Origin: Rubellimicrobium roseum
GTDB taxonomy: Bacteria; Pseudomonadota; Alphaproteobacteria; Rhodobacterales; Rhodobacteraceae
Assembly: GCF_006152145.1 (NCBI RefSeq)
Contig: NZ_VDFV01000001.1
Span: forward strand, 310,001 to 374,000
Direction: 5' to 3'
Length of the DNA stretch: 64,000 nucleotides
Below are positions 1 to 7,621 of this stretch, one piece after another. The notes beneath the pieces were generated by a model. The model had not been told where the DNA came from and did no database searches. It was given only the letters and a program-made list of their open reading frames with translations. Every line of letters begins with the position of its first letter. Within the stretch, counting starts at the first letter, position 1. The position numbers and the translations under genes are program-made.

Positions 1-1
1 G

Positions 2-442
2 CTGGGCGTCGGCATGGCCACCGCCGCCCGGATGGGGCACGCGCCGGGCCTTCGGACCGGGCTCCTCTGGGGCCTCGGCGGCTTCGCGGCGATCCAGCTC
101 GCCCCCGCCGTGGGCCTGCCGCCCGAGCTGCCGGGCACCGCCTCGGCCGACCTCGCGGCGCGGCAGATGTGGTGGGCGCTCTGCGCGGCCTCCACCGCCA
201 CGGGTCTCGCGGCGCTGGCCTTCGGTCGGAACGCGGGCGTCGCGGCGCTGGGCGTGGCGCTCGTCCTGCTGCCGCACCTCCTGGGTGCCCCCCAGCCGCC
301 GTCGCACGACGGCCTGGTGCCTCCGGGCCTCGCCGCCGCCTTCGCGACCCGCTCGCTGGGCGTGGCGGCCCTGTCCTGGGCGCTCCTCGGCGCGCTCACG
401 GGCCTGCTCGCGCAGCGCGCGCCCCGCGGGGCGCTGGCCTAG
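2..442 (+). CDS. cbtA: CbtA-family cobalt transporter subunit, 5' end missing
   Basis: The reading frame is open from the left edge, so the N-terminus lies outside the window; an internal ATG at 14 is not necessarily the start. The visible 146 residues hold several hydrophobic helices, Gly/Ala/Leu rich, with the paired Pro-Pro-His-like segments (for example LLPHLLGAPQPPSHDG) seen in CbtA, the predicted five-helix cobalt transporter subunit that accompanies B12 genes in proteobacteria. The next genes are DUF1636, cobW and cobN, which is the usual CbtA neighbourhood. Function in cobalt uptake is predicted for the family. The stop overlaps the stop of the convergent DUF1636 gene by 4 bp. Confidence 0.75.
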   Translation: MGVGMATAARMGHAPGLRTGLLWGLGGFAAIQLAPAVGLPPELPGTASADLAARQMWWALCAASTATGLAALAFGRNAGVAALGVALVLLPHLLGAPQPPSHDGLVPPGLAAAFATRSLGVAALSWALLGALTGLLAQRAPRGALA

Positions 443-750
443 GCCGGCACCCGCCCCAGAAGGCAGAACCGCAGGCGCCCGGCCTTTCGGGCGTCCGCGA
501 CCTCGCCGCCGGGCGCCTCCGCATAAAGCCGGGCGAAGGCCGCCACCTCCTCGGCCTGTTCCTCGGGCTCCACCCCCGCGAACAGGTAGGTGGCCTTCCC
601 CTCCCCCGTCACCGCCAGCGCCAGCGGCCGTCCGCAGGCGTTCAGGCACTCCACCAGCCGCACCGCGACCCCCGCCTCGGCGAGCCTCCCGGCCAAGGCC
701 CGCCCGGCCCCCTCGCGGCAGGTCGCGCAGACTGTTATGCGGTCGCCCAT
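439..750 (-). CDS. DUF1636 family metal-related small protein
   Basis: A 103-residue protein starting MGDRITVCATCREG, with a CxxC at residues 8-11, a second Cys pair around residues 39-43 (ECLNACGRP) and a YLFAGV segment. This is the DUF1636 pattern, a thioredoxin-like ferredoxin fold related to (2Fe-2S) NuoE-type domains. DUF1636 genes sit beside cobW and cobN in many alphaproteobacteria, so a role in cobalt or cobalamin metabolism is likely but not shown. The ATG at 748-750 is chosen because the domain starts there. A much longer frame runs antisense through cobW and is a shadow. It is divergent from cobW with only 27 bp between the start codons. Confidence 0.8.
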   Translation of the reverse strand: MGDRITVCATCREGAGRALAGRLAEAGVAVRLVECLNACGRPLALAVTGEGKATYLFAGVEPEEQAEEVAAFARLYAEAPGGEVADARKAGRLRFCLLGRVPA

Positions 751-777
751 AAGCCCCCCGAGCCCCGGAGCCACCCG

Positions 778-1800
778 ATGCCCCAGAAGATTCCCGCCAC
801 CGTCATCACCGGCTTCCTCGGCAGCGGCAAGACGACGATGATCCGCCACCTGCTCGACAACGCGAACGGGCGCCGCATCGCCCTCGTCATCAACGAGTTC
901 GGCGAGACCGGGGTGGACGGCGATCTCCTCAAGGGCTGCTGCGCCGAGGACGACATCATCGAGTTGTCCAACGGCTGCATCTGCTGCACCGTCGCCGACG
1001 ACTTCCTCCCGACGATGGAGAAGCTCCTCGCCCGCCCCGACCGTCCCGACCACATCGTGATCGAGACCTCCGGCCTCGCGCTCCCGCAGCCCCTCGTGCG
1101 CGCCTTCGCCTGGCCCGGCATCGCCACCAAGGTCACCGTCGATGGCGTCGTGACGGTGGTGGACGGCAAGGCCGTGGCCGAGGGCCGCTTCGCCGAGAAC
1201 GAGGCCGCCGTGCAGGCCCAGCGCGAATCGGACGACTCCATCGACCACGAGACGCCGCTCTCCGAGCTCTTCGAAGACCAGCTCGCCTGCGCCGACATGA
1301 TCGTGCTGAACAAGACCGACCTCCTGGGGGACGGCGAGGCCGAGCAGGTGACGGCCCGCCTCAGCGCCGAGGCCCGCCCCGGTGCGCGCATCCTCAAGGC
1401 CCACAAGGGCGCGCTTCCGCTCGACGTGCTCCTGGGCATCAACGCGGCGGCCGAATCGGACATGGCCACCCGCGCCGCGCCCCACCACGACAGCGAGGAA
1501 GAGGACCACCACGACCACGACGAGTTCGAGAGCTTCGTCCTCGACCTGCCCGAGGTGTCCGACGTCCCCGCCCTGACCGCCCGCCTCAAGGCGGCCATCG
1601 AGGCGCACGACATCCTCCGCCTCAAGGGCTTCGTCGCCGTCGCGGGCAAGCCCCTGCGCCTGACGGTCCAGGCCGCCGGCCCCCGGATCGAGACCTACTT
1701 CGACCGCCCCTGGGGCGCCGAGGCGCGGACCTCGAAGCTCGTGGTGATCGGCGAGGCCGGGCTCGACCGCGCCGCCATCGAGGCGGCGATCCGCGGATGA
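778..1800 (+). CDS. cobW: CobW-type GTP-dependent metallochaperone
   Basis: A 340-residue COG0523 GTPase linked to cobalamin synthesis, thought to deliver Co(II) to the CobNST chelatase. The P-loop GFLGSGKTT is at residues 12-20, the metal-binding CxCC motif (GCICCT) near residue 66, and the guanine-specificity NKTD near 178. A His/Asp-rich stretch around 237-252 (HHDSEEEDHHDHDE) is a second metal-binding feature typical of CobW. The ATG at 778 places the P-loop at the usual N-terminal distance; an upstream open frame has no domain content. It precedes cobN and overlaps the next GNAT gene by 4 bp, so translation is probably coupled. Confidence 0.95.
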   Translation: MPQKIPATVITGFLGSGKTTMIRHLLDNANGRRIALVINEFGETGVDGDLLKGCCAEDDIIELSNGCICCTVADDFLPTMEKLLARPDRPDHIVIETSGLALPQPLVRAFAWPGIATKVTVDGVVTVVDGKAVAEGRFAENEAAVQAQRESDDSIDHETPLSELFEDQLACADMIVLNKTDLLGDGEAEQVTARLSAEARPGARILKAHKGALPLDVLLGINAAAESDMATRAAPHHDSEEEDHHDHDEFESFVLDLPEVSDVPALTARLKAAIEAHDILRLKGFVAVAGKPLRLTVQAAGPRIETYFDRPWGAEARTSKLVVIGEAGLDRAAIEAAIRG

Positions 1801-2264
1801 CCGTCACGGCCCGCGACGCCGTCGTCCGGCTCGCCGACCCCCGCGACCCGGAGGGCCGCGCCCTCCTGGGCGCGAGCCATGCCTACCTCGCCTCGCTCTA
1901 CCCGGCCGAGCACAACCACTACCTTTCGGTGGACGAACTCGCCCGGCCGCACATCGACTTCTGGGTGGCCGAGGCCGAGGGCCGGGCGCTGGGCTGCATC
2001 GCGCTCGCGCGCCTGGACGGCTATGGCGAGGTGAAGTCGATGTACGTGGACCCCGCCGCGCGCGGGATGGGCCTGGGCGCCGCGCTGATGGCAGCCTTGG
2101 AGTCCCGCGCCCGCGCCGCAGGCCTTCCCGTCCTCCGGCTGGAGACCGGCGACGACCTCTACCCGGCGCACCGGCTCTACCGCCGCCACGGCTTCATCGA
2201 TTGCGGCCCCTTCGGCGACTACGCCGAAGGCCCGCATTCCGTCTTCATGGAAAAGCGCCTGTGA
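1797..2264 (+). CDS. GNAT family N-acetyltransferase
   Basis: A 155-residue single-domain GNAT. The acetyl-CoA binding motif A reads MYVDPAARGMGLGAALMAALE (residues about 81-100), followed by the RLETGDDLYPAHRLYRRHGF motif B region and an FMEKRL end typical of the family. The substrate is unknown. The start ATG overlaps the cobW stop (ATGA), so it is probably cotranscribed, but nothing in the sequence ties it to cobalamin chemistry. It is the first of three GNAT domains embedded in the B12 locus. Confidence 0.9.
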   Translation: MTVTARDAVVRLADPRDPEGRALLGASHAYLASLYPAEHNHYLSVDELARPHIDFWVAEAEGRALGCIALARLDGYGEVKSMYVDPAARGMGLGAALMAALESRARAAGLPVLRLETGDDLYPAHRLYRRHGFIDCGPFGDYAEGPHSVFMEKRL

Positions 2265-2290
2265 CGGCGCCAGCAGGAACCGCCCGGCCC

Positions 2291-2497
2291 TCAGGCCTCG
2301 CCTTCGGTCCGCACCGCCGGCTCGTCCGGCTCGCCGCCCTTGGCCGCCTGCGCCTTGGCCTTCATCCGCTCCAGCAGCGCCGCCTTGTCGTTCCTCGCCC
2401 CGAACGGGTTCGCCGGCCCGCCGGGCTGGTTGTGCTCCAGGTGGGGCGGACGGTTCTTCTGCGGCTTCCCGCTCTTCTGCTTGCTGTAATCGGCCAT
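2291..2497 (-). CDS. small basic hypothetical protein (68 aa)
   Basis: A 68-residue hydrophilic protein, Lys/Pro rich at the N-terminus (MADYSKQKSGKPQKNRPPHL) with a central NPFGARNDKAALLERMKAKA helix and an acidic tail. A good ribosome binding site (AGGAG, about 8 nt before the ATG) supports translation. No known domain is recognised. It is divergent from cobN with a 65-bp gap. A TATAGT hexamer at 2543-2548 could be a -10 box for cobN, but no convincing -35 is present. Function unknown. Confidence 0.7.
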   Translation of the reverse strand: MADYSKQKSGKPQKNRPPHLEHNQPGGPANPFGARNDKAALLERMKAKAQAAKGGEPDEPAVRTEGEA

Positions 2498-2562
2498 GGC
2501 TGCGTCTCCTTCGGGGGCCGAAGGCTTGCCCCAGCCGGCCCATATAGTCCAGACCTCGCCTG

Positions 2563-5500
2563 ATGCATCTCCTCGCCGCCATCCCCGGCGCGCTCGACAC
2601 CGGCGCGCAACCCGTCGATCCCCGCCAGACGCCCGCCGATCTGGTGGTGCTCTCGTCCGCCGATACGGAACTCGCGCTCCTGTCCGCCGCCCACGGCGAC
2701 CTGGCCCAGGGCCCGAGTCTGCGGCTCTGGAACCTCCGCCACCTCGCGCATCCGCTGTCGGTGGACCTCCACCTCGACCAGTGCGCCCGGAAATCCCGCC
2801 TCGTCGTCGCCCGCATCCTGGGCGGCCAGAGCTACTGGCCCTATGGCCTCGCCCAGTATTCCGCCGCGCTCCACGCCGCCGGCATCCCCTTCGTGGCGCT
2901 CCCCGGCGACGACAGGCCCGACGCGGAGCTGCGCGCCCTCTCGACCGTCTCCGACGCCGACTACGCCGCGCTCTGGTCGGCCTTCGTCGAAGGCGGCCCC
3001 GAGAACGCCCGCCGCTTCCTCCTCCATGTCCGGCACATGCTCGACGGGACCGAGGCCCCGCCCCCCGCCAAGCCCCTCCTCAAGGCCGCCCCCTTCTGGC
3101 CCGGCCTGGGCGAGGCCGACCTCGCCACCATCCGCGACAACTGGACGCCCGGCGCCCCAGTCGTGCCGCTCGTCTTCTACCGCGCCCTGATGCAGTCCGG
3201 CGCGACCGCGCCCGTCGCGCACCTGACCCGCGCGCTGCTGCGGCAGGGCCTCAACCCGCTCCCCGTCTACGTCGCCTCCCTCAAGGACCCGCTCAGCCGC
3301 GCCACCCTCGCCGCTCTGTTCCGGGAGGCCCCGCCCTCGGTCATCCTGAACGCCACCTCCTTCGCCGTGGGCACGCCCGAGACGCCGGGCGACAACCCCC
3401 TGGCCTCGCCCGAGGCCAACGCCGCCCCCGTTCTCCAGATCATCTTCTCCGGCTCGTCCGAGGAGCAGTGGGCCTCGGGCACGCGCGGCCTCTCGGCCAC
3501 CGACCTCGCCATGAACGTGGCCCTGCCCGAACTGGACGGCCGCCTCCTCGCCCGCGCCGTCAGCTTCAAGGACGAGGCGCATTTCGACGAGGCCACCCAG
3601 TGCCCCATCGTCACCTACGCCCCCAAGGCCGACCGCATCCGCTTCGTGGCCGACCTCGCCGCCAACTGGGCCCGTCTCCGCGCCACGCCTGCGGCTGACC
3701 GCAAGGTCGCCCTCGTCCTCGCCAACTACCCCAACAAGGACGGTCGCCTCGCCAACGGCGTCGGCCTCGACACCCCTGCTTCGACCGTCCAGGCGCTGCG
3801 CCTGATGCAGGGCGCGGGCTACGCCGTGGAGGCCCCGGAGGACAGCGACGCCCTCATGGCCCGCCTCCTCGCCGGCCCGACCAACTGGCTCCCCGACCGC
3901 AAGGACAAGCAGGGCGGCGAGCGCCTGCCGCTTCCCGCCTACCGCCGCTGGTTCTACGCCCTGCCCTGGGAAACCAAGCTCCAGGTCACCGACCGCTGGG
4001 GCCCGCCCGAAGCCGACCCCTACCTCGACGGCGACGCCTTCGCCCTGTCGATCCACCGCTTCGGGAACGCGGTCGTGGGCCTCCAGCCCTCGCGCGGCTA
4101 CGACATCGACCCCAAGGCGACCTACCACGCCCCGGACCTCGTCCCCCCGCACCACTACCTCGCCTTCTACCTATGGCTGCGCGAGGAGTTCGGGGCGACG
4201 GCCCTCGTCCACATGGGCAAGCACGGCAACCTCGAATGGCTGCCCGGCAAGGCCGTGGCGCTCTCGGCCGAGTGCTGGCCCGAGATCGCGCTGGGGCCCC
4301 TCCCACACCTCTACCCCTTCATCGTCAACGACCCCGGCGAGGGGACGCAGGCCAAGCGCCGGGCGCAGGCCGTGATCCTCGACCACCTGACGCCCCCCCT
4401 GACCCGCGCCGAGACCTACGGCCCCCTGCGCGACCTCGAGGTCCTGCTCGACGAACTGGCGCAGGCCCAGTCCACCGACCCGCGCCGCGCCGACCACCTG
4501 CGGCGCGAGATCGTCACCACCGCGCAGGCCACCGGCATCGCCGCCGACCTGGGCCTGTCGGACGACGGTGACCTCCAGCGCCTCGACGCCTGGCTCTGCG
4601 ACCTCAAGGAGGCGCAGATCCGCGACGGCCTCCACGTCTTCGGCCTCTCGCCCGAGGGCCCCCTTGCCCGCGACCTCGCCCTCGCCCTCGCCCGCGTGCC
4701 GCGCGGCGACCGTCCCTCGCTTCTCCGCGCGCTCGCGCAGGACCTCGCGCTCCCGTTCGACCCCCTTGCCCCCGCCATGGCCGCCCCGTGGAACGGTCCG
4801 CGCCCCGACGCGCTGGCCCTCACCCCCGACCCCTGGCGCACCGAGGGCGACACGGTCGAGCGCCTCGAACTCCTCTCCATCGCCCTTCTCGACGGCACGG
4901 CCCCGCCCCCCGGCTCCGCCAGCACAGCCGTGCTAGAGGAGATCCGCACCACGCTCCTCCCCAAGATCACCGCCTGCGGCCCCGCCGAATCGCAGGCCCT
5001 CCTCACCGCCCTCGATGGCCGCGCCATTCCGCCCGGCCCCTCCGGCGCCCCGACCCGAGGCCGCCCCGACGTCCTCCCCACGGGCCGCAACTTCTTCTCC
5101 GTTGACGCCCGCGCGCTGCCCACCGCCGCCGCCTGGACCCTGGGCCGCGCCAGCGCCGAACTCCTCGTCGAGCGTCACCTCCAGGATCAGGGCGACTACC
5201 CGCGCGCGCTCCTCCTCACCGCCTGGGGCACCGCCAACATGCGCACGGGCGGCGACGACATCGCGCAGGGCCTCGCGCTGATGGGCGTGAAGCCGCAGTG
5301 GGAGCCCATGTCCGGCCGCGTCATCGGCTTCGACATCCTGCCGCTCACGCTCCTCGGCCGCCCCCGCGTGGACGTGACGCTGCGCATCTCCGGCTTCTTC
5401 CGCGACGCCTTCCCGCAACTCGTGGCGCTGTTCGACAGCGCCGCGCGCGCGGTCCAGGCCCTCTCCGAGCCCGACGACATGAACCCCGCCGCCGCCCGGA

Positions 5501-6219
5501 CGCGCCAGGGCGACAGCCCGTCCCGCGTCTACGGCTCCAAGCCCGGCGCCTACGGGGCCGGTCTCCAGGCCCTCATCGACGAGCGTGTCTGGTCCGACCG
5601 CGCCGACCTCGGGAACAGCTACCTCGACTGGGGCGGCTACGCCTACGGCGCGCATGCCGAGGGGCGGCCCGACCGCGACGGCTTCGCCACGCGCCTGCGC
5701 ACCGCCGATGCCGTCGTCCAGAACCAGGACAACCGCGAGCACGACCTTCTCGACTCCGACGACTATTACCAGTTCGAGGGCGGGGCACTGGCCGCCATCG
5801 AGACGCTGAAAGGCGCCCCCGTCCCCGCCTACCACAACGACCACTCCCGCCCCGAGCGCCCCGTCATCCGCACCCTCGACGAGGAGGTGGCCCGAGTCCT
5901 GCGATCCCGCGTCGTGAACCCCAAGTGGATCGCCGGCGTCATGCGCCACGGCTACAAGGGCGCCTTCGAGATCGCGGCGACGGTGGACTACCTCTTTGCC
6001 TTCGCCGCCACGACCCGCGCCGTGCGCGACCACCACTTCGACGCGGTCCACCAGGCCTTCCTCGAAGACGAGGAGGTTCGCGGCTTCATCGAGCAGCACA
6101 ACCCCGCCGCCCTGCGCGAGATCGCGGACCGCCTGCAGGAGGCCCTCGACCGCGGCCTCTGGACCCCCCGCTCCAACTCCGCCCGCGCCCGCATCGAAAG
6201 CCTCCGTCATGCCGCCTGA
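2563..6219 (+). CDS. cobN: Cobaltochelatase large subunit CobN
   Basis: A 1218-residue CobN/magnesium-chelatase H-type protein, close to the usual length of about 1250. It is the catalytic subunit that, with CobS and CobT, inserts Co(II) into hydrogenobyrinic acid a,c-diamide in the aerobic cobalamin pathway at the cost of ATP. Diagnostic segments include LGGQSYWPYG (about residue 87), NYPNKDGRLANGVGLDTPAS (about 387), the ALVHMGKHGNLEWLPGK metal/porphyrin-binding region (about 547) and a late GYKGAFEIAATVDYLFAF segment. CobS and CobT are not in this window. The stop overlaps the next GNAT gene by 11 bp. Start chosen at the ATG giving the family N-terminus MHLLAAIPG. Confidence 0.97.
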   Translation: MHLLAAIPGALDTGAQPVDPRQTPADLVVLSSADTELALLSAAHGDLAQGPSLRLWNLRHLAHPLSVDLHLDQCARKSRLVVARILGGQSYWPYGLAQYSAALHAAGIPFVALPGDDRPDAELRALSTVSDADYAALWSAFVEGGPENARRFLLHVRHMLDGTEAPPPAKPLLKAAPFWPGLGEADLATIRDNWTPGAPVVPLVFYRALMQSGATAPVAHLTRALLRQGLNPLPVYVASLKDPLSRATLAALFREAPPSVILNATSFAVGTPETPGDNPLASPEANAAPVLQIIFSGSSEEQWASGTRGLSATDLAMNVALPELDGRLLARAVSFKDEAHFDEATQCPIVTYAPKADRIRFVADLAANWARLRATPAADRKVALVLANYPNKDGRLANGVGLDTPASTVQALRLMQGAGYAVEAPEDSDALMARLLAGPTNWLPDRKDKQGGERLPLPAYRRWFYALPWETKLQVTDRWGPPEADPYLDGDAFALSIHRFGNAVVGLQPSRGYDIDPKATYHAPDLVPPHHYLAFYLWLREEFGATALVHMGKHGNLEWLPGKAVALSAECWPEIALGPLPHLYPFIVNDPGEGTQAKRRAQAVILDHLTPPLTRAETYGPLRDLEVLLDELAQAQSTDPRRADHLRREIVTTAQATGIAADLGLSDDGDLQRLDAWLCDLKEAQIRDGLHVFGLSPEGPLARDLALALARVPRGDRPSLLRALAQDLALPFDPLAPAMAAPWNGPRPDALALTPDPWRTEGDTVERLELLSIALLDGTAPPPGSASTAVLEEIRTTLLPKITACGPAESQALLTALDGRAIPPGPSGAPTRGRPDVLPTGRNFFSVDARALPTAAAWTLGRASAELLVERHLQDQGDYPRALLLTAWGTANMRTGGDDIAQGLALMGVKPQWEPMSGRVIGFDILPLTLLGRPRVDVTLRISGFFRDAFPQLVALFDSAARAVQALSEPDDMNPAAARTRQGDSPSRVYGSKPGAYGAGLQALIDERVWSDRADLGNSYLDWGGYAYGAHAEGRPDRDGFATRLRTADAVVQNQDNREHDLLDSDDYYQFEGGALAAIETLKGAPVPAYHNDHSRPERPVIRTLDEEVARVLRSRVVNPKWIAGVMRHGYKGAFEIAATVDYLFAFAATTRAVRDHHFDAVHQAFLEDEEVRGFIEQHNPAALREIADRLQEALDRGLWTPRSNSARARIESLRHAA

Positions 6220-6652
6220 GATCCGCGCCACCGTGCCCACGCCCGAGGTCCGCGACCGCGTCCTCCGGGTGATCTTCGACGGCGCGCAGGCCGAGGGCAT
6301 CCCCTTCACGCCCGAGGAGATCGCCCTGGAGGCCTGGGACGGCAGCCGATGGCTGGGCGGCCTCACCGCCCGCCTGACCCAGCGCTGGCTCTTTCTCCAC
6401 CTCCTCGCCGTCGCCCCCGAGGCGCAGGGCAGGGGCACGGGCTCCGCGCTGATGCGGGCCGCCGAGACCGAGGCGCGCAAGCGCGACTGCCTGGGGATCT
6501 GGCTCGACACCTACAGCTTCCAGGCCCCCGGCTTCTACGCCAGGCTGGGCTACGAGGAGGTGGGCCGCATCCCCGACTACCCGCCGGGGCACGCCCGCAT
6601 CTTCCTCGCCAAGCGCCTCGACGGGCGTCCCGTGCAGGCCCCGCCCGAGTGA
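6209..6652 (+). CDS. GNAT family N-acetyltransferase
   Basis: A 147-residue GNAT starting MPPEIRATVPTPEVRDR. Motif A is visible as HLLAVAPEAQGRGTGSALMR (about residues 70-89), and GFYARLGYEEVGRIPDYPPG is the usual C-terminal strand-helix part. The Pro-Pro-Gly-His (YPPGH) element with RIFLAKRL is common in this subfamily. The substrate is unknown. The start overlaps the end of cobN by 11 bp and its stop overlaps the next gene (GTGA), so it belongs to the same transcript. Confidence 0.88.
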   Translation: MPPEIRATVPTPEVRDRVLRVIFDGAQAEGIPFTPEEIALEAWDGSRWLGGLTARLTQRWLFLHLLAVAPEAQGRGTGSALMRAAETEARKRDCLGIWLDTYSFQAPGFYARLGYEEVGRIPDYPPGHARIFLAKRLDGRPVQAPPE

Positions 6653-7251
6653 GCCATCTCCGCTACGCCACGGTCAGCGCCGAGGCGCAGCGCGACGCGC
6701 TCCTGGCCATCGTGGCGGCCAGCCCGACCCTGATGCGCGGCTTCCGCATCGCCCGCGACCTCGACCTGCCCGACTGGTGGATCGTCTCCGGCGCCCTCTG
6801 CAACCAGGTCTGGAACCACCTCACCAGCCGCCCCGAGATGACCGGCGTCAAGGACATCGACCTCTTCTACTTCGACCTCGACACCTCCTGGGAAGCGGAG
6901 GACGCCGTCGTCGCCCGCGCGGCCCGCGCCTTCCCGCCCGTCCCGCCGGTCGAGCCGCGCAATCAGGCCCGCGTGCCGCTCTGGTACGAGGTCCGGTTCG
7001 GTCACCCCTATCCGCCGCTGCGATCCGCCCGGGACGCCATCGACCGCTTCGCCTCCCGCACCCATGCCGTGGGCCTCCGCCTGCGCCCCGACGACGGCTG
7101 GGACCTCCATGCGCCCTTCGGCCTTGGCGACCTCTTCGCCTTCCGCCTGACCCCGAACCCCGTGCTGCCCAATCGCGCCACGCACGAGGCCAAGGCCGCC
7201 CGTCAGACCGCCATCTGGCCCGAGCTGGACGTCAGTCCCTGGCCGACCTGA
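6649..7251 (+). CDS. nucleotidyltransferase family protein (DUF925-like)
   Basis: A 200-residue protein. WWIVSGALCNQVWNHLT followed by TGVKDIDLFYFD is the hallmark of the NTP_transf_6/DUF925 family (nucleotidyltransferase fold, with the DIDLFYFD acidic pair as the likely metal ligands). The biochemical role of this family is not established. The GTG start (GTGA overlap with the preceding GNAT stop) matches the compact gene packing. It is the last gene before a 370-bp gap in the B12 locus. Confidence 0.8.
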   Translation: MSHLRYATVSAEAQRDALLAIVAASPTLMRGFRIARDLDLPDWWIVSGALCNQVWNHLTSRPEMTGVKDIDLFYFDLDTSWEAEDAVVARAARAFPPVPPVEPRNQARVPLWYEVRFGHPYPPLRSARDAIDRFASRTHAVGLRLRPDDGWDLHAPFGLGDLFAFRLTPNPVLPNRATHEAKAARQTAIWPELDVSPWPT

Positions 7252-7621
7252 TCGCGGCCCCGTTCACCCGCCTTCGACCCCGCATGGGCGACCCCGCCGG
7301 AGCCCGCGCCTGCCCACTTTCTCCCGGCCCGCACCCAGCCCTTCGCCCGTTTCCAAGACGCGGGGCCCATCGCCTGAGCGGCTCCCTCCTTTCGAGGCTC
7401 GCGCAGAGGACACGCAGGCAGGGGCCATGCTCCGGGGCCGCCATCCGGCTCCTGACGCCACCTTCGTCCGCAGCGTGTCGAGCGGACCGGTGGACGCCAC
7501 GCCCAACCGTCAGGCCCTGAGGCCGGCCGCCGCGTCGGCGTCCTCCTCCTCGGCCTCCACCCGCACCGGGCCATGGCCGCCCTTTGACAAGCCGCGCCCT
7601 CCCCCGCCCCCTCTCCCGGGC
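7252..7621. other. 370-bp gap without a convincing gene
   Basis: Between the nucleotidyltransferase-like gene and the GNAT-cobO frame. The plus frame is open from 7427 but encodes only low-complexity Ala/Ser/Pro sequence before the GNAT start at 7622. I looked for cobalamin-riboswitch signatures (a GCCACTG-type B12 box) and saw none. A TTTGACA hexamer near 7584 lies too close to the GNAT start to be placed confidently as a promoter. Nothing else is supportable here. Confidence 0.5.

Noticed and set aside
2362-4155. 597-codon minus-strand open frame inside cobN
   Set aside because: Overlaps cobN entirely on the other strand and shows no domain.
7252-7621. Possible cobalamin riboswitch upstream of the GNAT-cobO frame
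   Set aside because: I could not find the B12-box or the conserved core; the region has no supporting structure I can defend.
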